A DNA stretch of 46,845 bases from an uncultured Lachnospiraceae bacterium (GTDB lineage Bacteria > Bacillota > Clostridia > Lachnospirales > Lachnospiraceae), in contig CAJKGK010000026.1 in NCBI GenBank assembly GCA_905199445.1, positions 1 to 46,845 of the forward strand, given 5' to 3'. Below, piece after piece: positions 8,801-15,632 of this stretch (within the stretch, counting starts at the first letter, position 1; every line of letters starts with the position of its first letter). The position numbers were made by a program, and so were the translations under genes. Below the pieces are notes generated by a model that saw only the letters and a list, made by a program, of their open reading frames with translations, had not been told where the DNA came from and made no database searches.

Positions 8801-10474
8801 AATAAGTGTGGATGTTGCCGCAAAGCCGAAAAAAGTATTCCAAATATATGCATCATCTATGCTGGCACACTGTATTCCATACTTTTCAGAAATCTCACGC
8901 TGTAAAGGAATCAATGCCTGCAAAAATTGTGAAACAGCAGAAAGATCGCTCTTTGCCTCGCTTTTTGATTGATAAGATGTATCTTGATTGATGTAACCGT
9001 ACCACGGATTCTTTCTGTAATCGTACCCAATGGACGGAATGTAGTCTACATACTGATCTAAAAGAGAAACCGTTTCTGTCAAGTATGATTCACCCTTGGA
9101 AAGAAGCTGTGGGATAGAATACTCAACATCCGGCGTAAAACGAAATGCTGCATAAGCCTCATACAACTGATACAGACTTTTTTCAATGACAGGCCGCTGC
9201 TTGTGAAGTTCAAGGGCATAGGCATCCAACTGATGCTGCACTTTTTCTTTGATGGCAATTTCGGCATTCGCCTTAGAGGAAACTGTACTTTTTCCTGTAC
9301 GCAAGGTATGGCAAATATCCGCAATAACATCTTTCTTATTTGCCTTGTGACTATGGAGCTGTAAGCAAAATTCAGCAAGTCCTGCTTGCTTCAGCTTATC
9401 GTAAACAACGTTTAGGGCTGCCAACTTTTCGGAAACGAACAAAACCTTCTTCCCGTCACTGAGGCATTCCGCAATAATATTGGTGATCGTCTGGCTTTTT
9501 CCGGTTCCGGGAGGACCTTGCAAGACAAAGCTCTTTCCCGACTTTGCCATTTCAATCGCTTCAATTTGGCTGGAGTCTGCATCAACCACACTATGTAGTT
9601 CAATCAACGGATCGGTAACAGAGTCAACAGAATCACTTTCTCCGCATAGTTTTTCTGTGACTGTTTGCTCACCTAAGAGCTGACGAACGTTCCGATTGGC
9701 AAGAATTTTCTTTGCGTTGTCCTTCAAATCCCGGTACATGTTAATTTTAAGGAATGAGAAAATGCCGATCTTGCATTCCGATGTAACTGTCCATTGAAGT
9801 TTTGCTACCAGGCGCTTTACCTTCTCAAGGTAGGCTGTCAGCCCCTCGTCATTGTACTCAGGGAGCTTCACCCCATGTTCTGCGTCCATCTTATAGGAAA
9901 AAGTCGGATTAACAATAATGTCATCTTCTGCAGACTTGATAAAATAGGGTTCTACTGCGGACGCTTGCTCCAGCTGAATTGGCACAAGCAAAATAGGCGC
10001 ACGAAAAACATAGCTTGAGGAATCACTTTCCTTCCAATGGATAAAACCGAACACCATGTACGCAACATTGACACCGGTTTCTTCAATAAATTCCCGTGCC
10101 TTTTTATCAATGTTTTTCACAGCGGTAAGCGGATTCGTTGCTGCGTTGTAAAGTAAGATTTGATTCTGACGTTTGATTTTTCCGGAGAACTGTGCTAAAA
10201 ATGTAGATTTTCCACTTGAAGCATCAACCGCTTTCGGAACTTCGATTCTCAGCTGATCCGGCACAGGAGATTCTTCCATATCATCTTCTTCGATGATCTT
10301 TGGATCAAAGACTTCAAAAGAAGTCGTCCCATCCACTTTCTCGAATAGCGCGTCAGAAGACGGAAGCAATACCTCCACAGTTGAAGCTCTAGTATCCTTA
10401 AAATTGATTAGATTGTTGCGCTTTCCTGTATCCAACAACAGGTCAGCCCACTTATCCAGCTTCTTAGTATCCAC
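5846..10474 (-). CDS. DUF4011 superfamily 1 helicase-nuclease (DUF4011/UPF1-like helicase/REase/DUF3320)
   Basis: A 1542-residue protein starting at GTG 10474 after GGAGG. Residues 1-270 match DUF4011 (KLDKWADLLLDTGKRNNLIN). Helicase motifs follow: Walker A GPPGTGKS (about 320-327), Walker B VVVFDEASQ (about 943), VVGDSKQMPPSNF (about 970), WHYRSRY, VQGDERD and RRLNVAVTRAK (about 1180). Residues about 1250-1340 are a Vsr/MTES_1575-like endonuclease domain (FRIDLGL ... ECDGVTYHSS ... DRDRLRQ ... FYRIWSTDW). The C-terminus is a DUF3320 segment (PLSEELLLKRIVWYF). All motifs look intact. Proteins of this architecture are found in defence islands, so cleavage or unwinding of foreign nucleic acid is likely but not shown. 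It stands alone, flanked by mobile-element relics. Its 3' end converges with the IS30 relic. Confidence 0.88.
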   Translation of the reverse strand: MDTKKLDKWADLLLDTGKRNNLINFKDTRASTVEVLLPSSDALFEKVDGTTSFEVFDPKIIEEDDMEESPVPDQLRIEVPKAVDASSGKSTFLAQFSGKIKRQNQILLYNAATNPLTAVKNIDKKAREFIEETGVNVAYMVFGFIHWKESDSSSYVFRAPILLVPIQLEQASAVEPYFIKSAEDDIIVNPTFSYKMDAEHGVKLPEYNDEGLTAYLEKVKRLVAKLQWTVTSECKIGIFSFLKINMYRDLKDNAKKILANRNVRQLLGEQTVTEKLCGESDSVDSVTDPLIELHSVVDADSSQIEAIEMAKSGKSFVLQGPPGTGKSQTITNIIAECLSDGKKVLFVSEKLAALNVVYDKLKQAGLAEFCLQLHSHKANKKDVIADICHTLRTGKSTVSSKANAEIAIKEKVQHQLDAYALELHKQRPVIEKSLYQLYEAYAAFRFTPDVEYSIPQLLSKGESYLTETVSLLDQYVDYIPSIGYDYRKNPWYGYINQDTSYQSKSEAKSDLSAVSQFLQALIPLQREISEKYGIQCASIDDAYIWNTFFGFAATSTLITPSLLNREHFDTVNSALHELQAQSTDILAARSALSAVFDDDVYKLDGAEYHKKLTKQFGGTFSRLFNTEYKQLVTDLRLCKKDGKKPSYTEAVTMTERLAYYQKKRIEFVEAELPIKAFLGEAYKGVETEWDYVTSQMTALEKIFSNGIAFGMLVCYNDFASERNAFADYHQKIETAFTVCNYNTLKKTAGYFDRTILDIYVAPCDWVLARLTGCSDEMDKLDNWCHFRNLLSKLDDQQAVPYVNAAIGQNVEPKHIVGAFQKQFYYQWIDSILSGDPVLSAFNRISQDKAIRTFAEKDTEQFEINKAKIRAELSSMRPTLDMIVSGSALAILLREGEKKRKQKSIRSLLSETGELVQRIKPCFLMSPLSVSTFLAPDSVHFDVVVFDEASQIFPQDAIGAIYRANQLIVVGDSKQMPPSNFFNATIEAEDNDEETGDVTDFESILDLCSTSMQQLRLRWHYRSRYEQLITFSNRNFYDSDLVTFPSSKVDAPGIGVDYYHVDGIFDRKTHTNRKEAEFIVDLIYQNIEKYPDRSLGVIAFSVAQQDLIDKLLSKRRQSTPEKEFFFKNDGNEPFFIKNLETVQGDERDTIIFSIAYGIDAQGRLLHNFGPLNRVGGERRLNVAVTRAKCNVQLVASMHYTDIDLKHTSAEGAKLLREYLDYAENGSIALERAISVSPFEQFDSDFELEVCDFLRSKGFSVDTQVGCSGFRIDLGLKLPDSSDYVLAIECDGVTYHSSKNARDRDRLRQEILERMGWKFYRIWSTDWFRNKSVEQLRLLKAAADAVKNPTKVEIKPMDSQPTETFEEVAAEKHFEFPAYKAADFFEICRRYHYSDFRTIVKEILEVEAPLSEELLLKRIVWYFDREKVTSVVQRAYEQQMFGYQRYGIIRRNGFLYLDNGKEIQFRGPGDIERDIKQIAPEELAAGMFEILKQNVTADKNGLYRSLAAQCGVARVGKAINEAMDTALDVLKNRIIVDGEQISIK

Positions 10475-10558
10475 CGTTCAGCTCGCCTCCATACTTCCTG
10501 TGCTCTTGCTCACTTTTCGGAGCTATCTACTATTTCCATAATGTCGCCAATATCACAT

Positions 10559-10574
10559 TGTAGGGTAACCTACA
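10559..10574. promoter_or_regulatory. Palindrome upstream of the helicase gene
   Basis: TGTAGG-GTAA-CCTACA is a perfect 6-bp-arm palindrome 85 bases before the helicase GTG, in a non-coding stretch. The position suits an operator, but no matching regulator was identified and no strong promoter could be assigned next to it. Confidence 0.35.
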
Positions 10575-10593
10575 TTTCTATTGAATATAGCAT

Positions 10594-10773
10594 CTAAGTC
10601 TTACATTCATCTTTTGCCCTACAAAAATCTGCAATCGTTGAATTTAGTATAGCACAAAGTGTTGCTGCGGTAAATAGCAGGCCGAGATTGAACATATTCT
10701 GCCTCATCGACTTCTTGCCTTCCGTCTTATCGACTTCTTTTCTGGCCTGCTCCAGTTCCTCCATACGAATCAT
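10594..10773 (-). CDS. Small ORF with one membrane segment, probably a gene remnant
   Basis: A 59-residue frame from the ATG at 10773: a charged helical stretch (MEELEQARKEVDKTEGKK), then a hydrophobic stretch (MFNLGLLFTAATLCAIL) and a short cysteine-containing tail. The frame is open upstream for a further 13 codons without a start, just after the intron remnant, so it may be the end of a longer lost gene. No clear ribosome binding site is visible and the family is not recognised. Confidence 0.35.
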   Translation of the reverse strand: MIRMEELEQARKEVDKTEGKKSMRQNMFNLGLLFTAATLCAILNSTIADFCRAKDECKT

Positions 10774-10812
10774 TTCAGTCTTCGCATCATCTAGCCCCAG
10801 ATAAGCTAATAT

Positions 10813-11345
10813 CTAATAATCAAATGTTTCTGGTTTTCTTTCCCCACGTCTTTTACAATTACTTTCTGCAAATCTTCCAAACTCAATCAGTCGGCTCTTG
10901 CTTTCTTCTAACTCAAGATTAAACTTACGCATCCTTTCTTTCAGCACTACAAACTTCACTTTCTTCATAAACACCTTCTGTTATTACGCCGGCTTTCAGA
11001 TATTTATTAATCAGCCATAGCAGATTTGTGTCTTTGATATATAGTTTCAGAAATTCCATAATCCAGTCATGGCTCATATGGTCAAAGAATCCCTTAATAT
11101 CAGCATCCACCACGTAATTAATCCAGTCATTCTGTATTCTGTGATGAACTTCTTTTATCGCATTATGGCATCCTCTGTTCGGTCTGAAACCATACATACA
11201 GTTCAGAAATCTTGGTTCATCAATCGCTTCCAGTATTTTCTTGACTGCAAACTGCACAATCTTGTCCTCGTAAGAAGCAATCCCCAGCGGTCTCATTTTC
11301 CGATTACTCTTTGGTATATACACCCTCAGAGATGGTAAAGGCTTA
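10813..11345 (-). pseudogene. Group II intron reverse transcriptase/maturase remnant (ltrA-like), catalytic core deleted
   Basis: The frame enters at LPSLRVYIPKSNRKMRPLGI (RT1 region) and reads through YGFRPNRGCHNAIKEV and VVDADIKGFFDHMSHDW, typical RT blocks 2-4. After GVITEGVYEESEV, where relatives continue GTPQGGxxSPLLANIYL...YADD, this copy jumps out of frame to LKERMRKFNLELEESKSRLIEFGRFA. That is the segment behind the YADD box. It stops shortly after at PETFDY. An internal deletion has therefore removed the YADD active site and shifted the frame. The 5' part and the maturase/endonuclease domains are absent too. Confidence 0.85.
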
Positions 11346-11371
11346 GGTTAATTACCCTTTGCTGGGCGCAC
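10813..11371 (-). mobile_element. Degenerate group II intron
   Basis: On the minus strand the element begins at 11371 with GTGCGCCCAGCAAAGGG, which fits the 5' end of Ll.LtrB-like group II introns (GTGCGCCCAG...). Only about 20 bases later the sequence is already inside the reverse transcriptase reading frame, so domains I-III of the ribozyme are deleted. The RT frame ends at 10813, and no domain V/VI hairpin was found after it. The 5' junction lies 12 bases after the stop of the DUF6199 gene. The element cannot splice or move. Confidence 0.75.
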
Positions 11372-11383
11372 AACTGGAAATTA

Positions 11384-11596
11384 TTACTCCAAAATAAACG
11401 GAAGCATAATCATAATAATCCCAAACAGAGCAAATAAAATACCACCAATTTTTGTAACTTTCAAGTAGAACTCAGACGGTTCATCTGCACGATAAGATTT
11501 CCATTCTTCTGTTAATTTCCACACTAAGCCTGGCTTCAAAAAGATAAACATACCTAACGCAAAGATTATGATTCCACCAACAATAGACCATATCAT
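11384..11596 (-). CDS. DUF6199 family small membrane protein
   Basis: A 70-residue protein with two membrane segments (WSIVGGIIIFALGMFIF and IGGILFALFGIIMIMLPFIL) flanking a conserved short loop, KLTEEWKSYRADEPSEFYLKVTKIGG. The loop pattern (TExWKS, ADEPS, T-x-x-GG) is that of the DUF6199 family of Firmicutes. Function is unknown. The start at 11596 follows AAAGGAG; an upstream in-frame ATG at 11638 lacks a site. The group II intron remnant sits 12 bases behind its stop. Confidence 0.75.
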   Translation of the reverse strand: MIWSIVGGIIIFALGMFIFLKPGLVWKLTEEWKSYRADEPSEFYLKVTKIGGILFALFGIIMIMLPFILE

Positions 11597-11680
11597 ATTT
11601 TCTATCTCCTTTATCAAATTCCTGTTTGTCATAATCATTCTACCGTACCTTTATGAATAAATCATCTCATATAAAACAAT

Positions 11681-11842
11681 TTATTCTGCCCGGTTATGAA
11701 TGTTATTGCAACGCTGCACCCATTCCATTTGACGGGTACGCTTTCTTTCCAACACTTCGTCATCTGTAACAGAGAGTCTTATATAATTTTGTCTTACATC
11801 AGTTTGAAAGTTTACACTATCTTTTAATCTTTTGGATCGCAC
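11681..11842 (-). CDS. 53-residue ORF of unknown origin
   Basis: From a GTG at 11842 the frame reads RSKRLKDSVNFQTDVRQNY, then SVTDDEVLERKRTRQMEWVQ and ends NNIHNRAE. It is basic and helical and looks like the C-terminal end of a longer protein. The frame is continuous with that of the CoA-disulfide reductase behind its TAA, with no ribosome binding site of its own, so it may be untranslated or a remnant. Not recognised. Confidence 0.25.
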   Translation of the reverse strand: MRSKRLKDSVNFQTDVRQNYIRLSVTDDEVLERKRTRQMEWVQRCNNIHNRAE

Positions 11843-11863
11843 AAAAATGAGCGGATGCTGTTC

Positions 11864-13555
11864 TTATTTATCCATTCCGCAGGCATGGGCGCTTTCAACC
11901 AGGGCACAATCATTGACTACCGCATTATAGAAACGGAAACCGCCGGAGAAATTATAAGCCTCATAGCCATTCCCCTCCAAAATGCGGCTGGCAATATAAC
12001 TGCGCAGACCGCTCTGGCAGATAACATATACAGGCTTCCCTATTTCAACCTCATCCAGATGTGCTCTCAGCTCGTCTACAGGAATATTAACGAATCCCTC
12101 AATATGACCACGGTTAAATTCATTTACTGTTCTCACATCCAGCAGAGTAACACTGCCATCTCTCGGAAGCCTGTCTGCATCTGCCAGATGCCACTGCTTC
12201 AGTGTTCCATGCGCAATGTTGTCAATCATAAAACCTGCCATATTTATAGGGTCTTTTGCGGACGAATAAGGCGGAGCATAAGCAAGGTCCAGGTCCTTGA
12301 GCTGAACAGCCGTCAAACCGGCATGGATGGCTGTAGCCAATACATCGATGCGTTTGTCTACACCTTCATAACCTACAATCTGTGCACCAAGCAGACGGTA
12401 GGTCTCCCTTTCAAAAACCACCTTCATGGTCATCACCCTTCCGCCGGGATAGTAACCTGCATGGCTCATGGGAGACAGAATCACAGTGTCTACCTTCAGA
12501 CCGGCTTTTTTCGCATTGGTTTCGTTGATGCCAGTAGTAGCTGCGGTCATATTAAACACTTTGATTACGGAGCTGCCCTGGCTGCCCGGGTACCGGCTGT
12601 CACCGCCGCAGATATTATCTGCAATGATCCGCCCCTGCTTATTTGCGGGGCCGGCCAGAGAGATCAGTGCATCTTCTCCGGTGACATAGTGTTTCACCTG
12701 CACCGCATCACCTGCGGCATAGATATCGGGGACAGACGTTTCCATCCGGTCATTGACTACGATACTGCCTCTGATTCCAAGTTCCAGACCGGCTTCTTTT
12801 GCAAGGGCAGTATCTGGGGTCACGCCAATGGCCAACACCACCATATCGGCATGAAGCGGCAGGTTATCCTTCAGCAGTACATCCACGCCATCTTCTTTTT
12901 CTTCAAAGCCCTCGACAGTATATCCCAAAGCCAATTTCACGCCATGTTTATGCATCTCGCTATGAATCATTGATGCCATATCTGCATCAAACGGGGTCAT
13001 CAGCTGTTTTGGACGCTGGACAATGGTAATATCCATGCCAAGCTCCCGCAAATTTTCTGCCAGTTCCAGTCCAATAAAGCCGCCGCCGGCCAGTACAGCA
13101 GATTTCGGATGATTCCTGTTAATGTATTCCTTGATCCGAAAAGTATCTTCCACAGTACGCAGAGTAAACAGCTTATCAATACCCACGCCGGGCAGCCTGG
13201 GCTGGGTAGGCTTTGCACCGGGAGAAAGGATCAGCTTGTCGTAGCTTTCCTCAAAAGTTTCGCCGCTCTCCAGATTTTTCACAGAGACAGTCTTGCGTTC
13301 TGGATAGATAGCAACGACCTCATGACGAACCTTCATATTGATACGAAAACGGGAGAAGAAACGCTCCGGCGTCTGAAGTGTCAGAGCTTCCGGATCAGTG
13401 ATCACATCACCGATATAATAAGGCAAACCACAGTTGGCGTAGGAAATATATCCCGAGCGTTCAAATACAACGATTTCTGCCTGTTCATCCAGTCTACGGA
13501 TTCTTGCTGCAGCTGTGGCTCCGCCAGCTACACCTCCTACAATCACAACTTTCAT
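11864..13555 (-). CDS. CoA-disulfide reductase fused to a rhodanese domain
   Basis: A 563-residue FAD-dependent disulfide reductase. GGVAGGATAAARIRR (about 7-21) binds FAD, and C42 in YANCGLPYY is the single redox cysteine of the CoADR/NADH oxidase family. A second Rossmann motif (VLAGGGFIGLELAENL, about 155-170) binds NAD(P)H, and TSVPDIYAAGDA closes the FAD site. Residues about 460-560 are a rhodanese domain with active loop ICQSGLRS (C near 513). CoADR-Rhd enzymes reduce CoA-disulfide or CoA-persulfide/polysulfide. The ATG at 13555 lies one base after the upstream rhodanese stop, so the genes are coupled. An upstream in-frame start inside the rhodanese gene was rejected. Confidence 0.93.
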   Translation of the reverse strand: MKVVIVGGVAGGATAAARIRRLDEQAEIVVFERSGYISYANCGLPYYIGDVITDPEALTLQTPERFFSRFRINMKVRHEVVAIYPERKTVSVKNLESGETFEESYDKLILSPGAKPTQPRLPGVGIDKLFTLRTVEDTFRIKEYINRNHPKSAVLAGGGFIGLELAENLRELGMDITIVQRPKQLMTPFDADMASMIHSEMHKHGVKLALGYTVEGFEEKEDGVDVLLKDNLPLHADMVVLAIGVTPDTALAKEAGLELGIRGSIVVNDRMETSVPDIYAAGDAVQVKHYVTGEDALISLAGPANKQGRIIADNICGGDSRYPGSQGSSVIKVFNMTAATTGINETNAKKAGLKVDTVILSPMSHAGYYPGGRVMTMKVVFERETYRLLGAQIVGYEGVDKRIDVLATAIHAGLTAVQLKDLDLAYAPPYSSAKDPINMAGFMIDNIAHGTLKQWHLADADRLPRDGSVTLLDVRTVNEFNRGHIEGFVNIPVDELRAHLDEVEIGKPVYVICQSGLRSYIASRILEGNGYEAYNFSGGFRFYNAVVNDCALVESAHACGMDK

Positions 13556-13556
13556 C

Positions 13557-13880
13557 TTACTTTTCCACCTTTCCCGAGTAAACGGCAATACCGCCGATAT
13601 TATTTACATTGGTATATCCCATGTGCTGCAGCATATGGACTGCCTGTCTGCTGCGAGAGCCGGAATGGCAGTATACAAACAACGGAATATTTTTATTTTT
13701 CACTACACCTGAAACCTTGTCAAGCTGCTGCAGTGGCACATTTTTACTTCCGGGAATATGGCCTTCCCGGTATTCCTGGTGAGTACGCACATCTACCAGA
13801 ACCGCATCGGCAGTAGCCTTATATTCTTCTATCCCCTGATTAATATCTGCCTGCTTGAAAAAATCGAAAAAGCCCATCAT
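13557..13880 (-). CDS. Single-domain rhodanese sulfurtransferase
   Basis: A 107-residue cytoplasmic protein: VLVDVRTHQEYREGHIPGSKNVPL is the classic rhodanese start, and the active-site loop VYCHSGSRS contains the persulfide-carrying cysteine. Such proteins pass sulfane sulfur between thiols. It lies between thioredoxin (9 bases upstream) and CoA-disulfide reductase, pointing to a joint role in polysulfide or persulfide handling. GGGAGG sits just before the ATG pair; the exact start among GTG-ATG-ATG is uncertain by two codons. Confidence 0.9.
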   Translation of the reverse strand: MMGFFDFFKQADINQGIEEYKATADAVLVDVRTHQEYREGHIPGSKNVPLQQLDKVSGVVKNKNIPLFVYCHSGSRSRQAVHMLQHMGYTNVNNIGGIAVYSGKVEK

Positions 13881-13889
13881 CACACCTCC

Positions 13890-14195
13890 CTACAGCATCT
13901 CAAGAATTGCACCCTTAGGCCTTGCGCCGGAAACCTGCTGAACAATCTTGCCGTTCTTCATGACCACCAAGGTTGGGATACTCATGACACCAAACTGGCT
14001 GGACAGTTCTGGCTGCTCATCCACATTAACTTTACCTACTTTGATATCAGACCGTTCACGAGCGATCTCCTCTACAATGGGAACCACCATACGGCAGGGC
14101 CCGCACCAGGGTGCCCAGAAATCCAGTAAAACCGTTTTATCGGAATTCATCACTTCATCCTGAAAATTATTTTTATCAATATTAATAGCAGACAT
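13890..14195 (-). CDS. trxA: Thioredoxin
   Basis: A 101-residue thioredoxin with the full WCGPC active site (LLDFWAPWCGPCRMVVPIVEEIA), the cis-proline in MSIPTLVVMKNG and normal length. It starts after AAGGAGG. It is the first gene of the trx-rhodanese-CoADR operon and probably supplies reducing power to the sulfurtransferases. A good -10 (TATAAT, 14253-14258) lies upstream without a clear -35. Confidence 0.93.
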   Translation of the reverse strand: MSAINIDKNNFQDEVMNSDKTVLLDFWAPWCGPCRMVVPIVEEIARERSDIKVGKVNVDEQPELSSQFGVMSIPTLVVMKNGKIVQQVSGARPKGAILEML

Positions 14196-14301
14196 TTTAT
14201 AGTCCTCCTTGCTTTCTTCTGGATTTTCATTCGTATTTTCTTTTATATTTTTATTATATCCGAAAATTCAAAGGCTTTCCGTGATGATATCACCTAAATT
14301 G

Positions 14302-14341
14302 AAAAAAGGATTCTGCCAGACTTCTCATCTGACAGAATCCT
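14302..14341 (-). terminator. Intrinsic terminator of the rhodanese lipoprotein gene
   Basis: AGGATTCTG/CAGAATCCT arms (14308-14316 and 14333-14341), extended inward by a few pairs, are followed on the minus strand by six T (14302-14307). The hairpin lies directly after the lipoprotein stop codon. Confidence 0.8.
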
Positions 14342-14343
14342 CT

Positions 14344-14730
14344 TTATTCACGTACCGTTTCGCCCGGCCAGTCATTGATACCACCGAACTCTGCCACATT
14401 GGAATAACCCAAAGCAACCAGCTTTTCAGATGCCTGCTTGCTGCGGTTTCCACTACGGCAGTACACAAGGATCAGCTGATCTTTATCAGGCAGTTCGGAA
14501 ATATCCTTTGTTCCAATGGTTTCATTGGGAATATTAACGGCACCAGGAATATGCTTGTCAGCAAACTCCTCCGGGGTACGCACATCCAGGATAATATAAT
14601 CACTTTCTTCTTCTATTATTGTTACTGCCTCATCCATGGTGATCTGACGATAGCTCGACTCCTGATTTCCGGAAGCACTACAGCCAGTCAACAGGAACAA
14701 CAGCAGCAGCAATGGAAGCATTTTCTTCAT
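14344..14730 (-). CDS. Rhodanese-domain lipoprotein
   Basis: A 128-residue secreted protein. MKKMLPLLLLLFLLTGC is a lipoprotein signal peptide with lipobox LLTG-C17, so the mature protein is tethered outside the membrane. It carries a rhodanese domain (YIILDVRTPEEFADKHIPGA ... VYCRSGNRSKQAS) with an intact active cysteine. It may handle sulfane sulfur at the cell surface for the thioredoxin/rhodanese/CoADR genes 150 bases downstream. Start chosen at 14730 (AAAGGAGG before it). The 47 codons open upstream belong to an unrelated SDR fragment. Confidence 0.9.
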   Translation of the reverse strand: MKKMLPLLLLLFLLTGCSASGNQESSYRQITMDEAVTIIEEESDYIILDVRTPEEFADKHIPGAVNIPNETIGTKDISELPDKDQLILVYCRSGNRSKQASEKLVALGYSNVAEFGGINDWPGETVRE

Positions 14731-14757
14731 ATAAGTTCCTCCTTTGGAAAATCGGAC

Positions 14758-14835
14758 GGCAGAAGCAAGAAACACAAAAGCGCTGGCAATGTCTTCAGGC
14801 TGTCCCAAACGACACAGAGATATTCTGGCAATCAT
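14758..14835 (-). pseudogene. Short relic of an SDR (3-oxoacyl-ACP reductase type) gene
   Basis: Upstream of the lipoprotein the frame reads ARISLCRLGQPEDIASAFVF and LASA, matching the C-terminal I-PLGRxGxPEDIAxAVxFLAS signature of FabG-like short-chain dehydrogenases. Nothing else of that gene remains, neither the glycine-rich motif nor YxxxK. It lies between the GNAT gene and the lipoprotein gene. Confidence 0.6.
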
Positions 14836-14852
14836 AGGATCGCACCTCTGAT

Positions 14853-15530
14853 CTACTTCCACATCCAACAAATGATCTTGTCCGATTGCGTCATGCCTAT
14901 CTTTTTTTGAAGGTTCAATGATTCTCGATTGCTTTTCTCAACCTGCCCAAAAGGTATAAAACCTTTTTCTATTGTTTTAGAAATGTAGATTTTTTCAAGA
15001 GCACTGGCAAACCCCTTTCGTCTATACTCCGGAAAAATATAAAGCATACCCATGCTGCCTTCTAAATGCTCACCAATAAAACCAACCAAATGATCTTTAT
15101 CGTATCCCAAAAGAAGGTTTCCTCTTTCCACGACTTCCGTCATTTCTTCCGGGCTTATTAAATCATATGTTCTTATAAGAAGTGGAATATCCTTCTGATC
15201 TGCAGCTTTCACCCTGATCTGTGAATCCGGTATTAAGGGCTCACCGTAGTAGGCCACTTGAAAACATTCAAGCTTTTCCGAAAAATCATATTTTTCGAAA
15301 GCATGTCTTCCCAATTTAAAATCAGTGACCATTAAAAGGTGACAGTCCTCATGTACATGTTGATCAAGGAGTGTCATCCCTAACGTCTCGTCTTCACAGG
15401 CTAAAAAATAGGCCTTGCTTACTTTGTCGCGAACCAGAAATGCATTTTCATGGCTTGCTATGATTTCGCCGGTCCCGCGTTTAAGAACACGTTCTATGCC
15501 CAAATAATCAATATCAGTCAAATTTATCAT
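14853..15530 (-). CDS. GNAT family acetyltransferase
   Basis: A 225-residue protein. The C-terminal half (about 105-225) is a GNAT domain: IRVKAADQKDIPLLI opens it, LVGFIGEHLEGSMGMLYIFP is beta4, and PEYRRKGFASALEKIYISKT is the acetyl-CoA binding motif A (R-x-x-G-x-A). The N-terminal half is a family-specific extension of unknown role. Substrate unknown. The ATG at 15530 follows GGGAGG. It is probably transcribed alone. Its neighbour upstream is the defence island. Confidence 0.85.
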   Translation of the reverse strand: MINLTDIDYLGIERVLKRGTGEIIASHENAFLVRDKVSKAYFLACEDETLGMTLLDQHVHEDCHLLMVTDFKLGRHAFEKYDFSEKLECFQVAYYGEPLIPDSQIRVKAADQKDIPLLIRTYDLISPEEMTEVVERGNLLLGYDKDHLVGFIGEHLEGSMGMLYIFPEYRRKGFASALEKIYISKTIEKGFIPFGQVEKSNRESLNLQKKIGMTQSDKIICWMWK

Positions 15531-15632
15531 CTTTATCCTCCCTTCAAGTTATTTACCATGAAATATTTTTATTCTCCATTAAATAATAAAATCCCCCGGC
15601 CTACGTTTACGGCTTTTCTATGCCTTTTTAAA

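Noticed and set aside
11855..12973. Long plus-strand open frame (372 codons)
   Set aside because: It lies antisense inside the CoA-disulfide reductase gene, has no ribosome binding site and no family resemblance; the minus-strand gene has full motifs.
14731..14871. N-terminal extension of the rhodanese lipoprotein
   Set aside because: The extension is an SDR relic; the proper start has AAAGGAGG and yields a good lipobox.
15580..15632. Possible terminator behind the RecD-like helicase
   Set aside because: Only a three-base-pair stem with mismatches before a GGGGGATTTTATT run; too weak to call.
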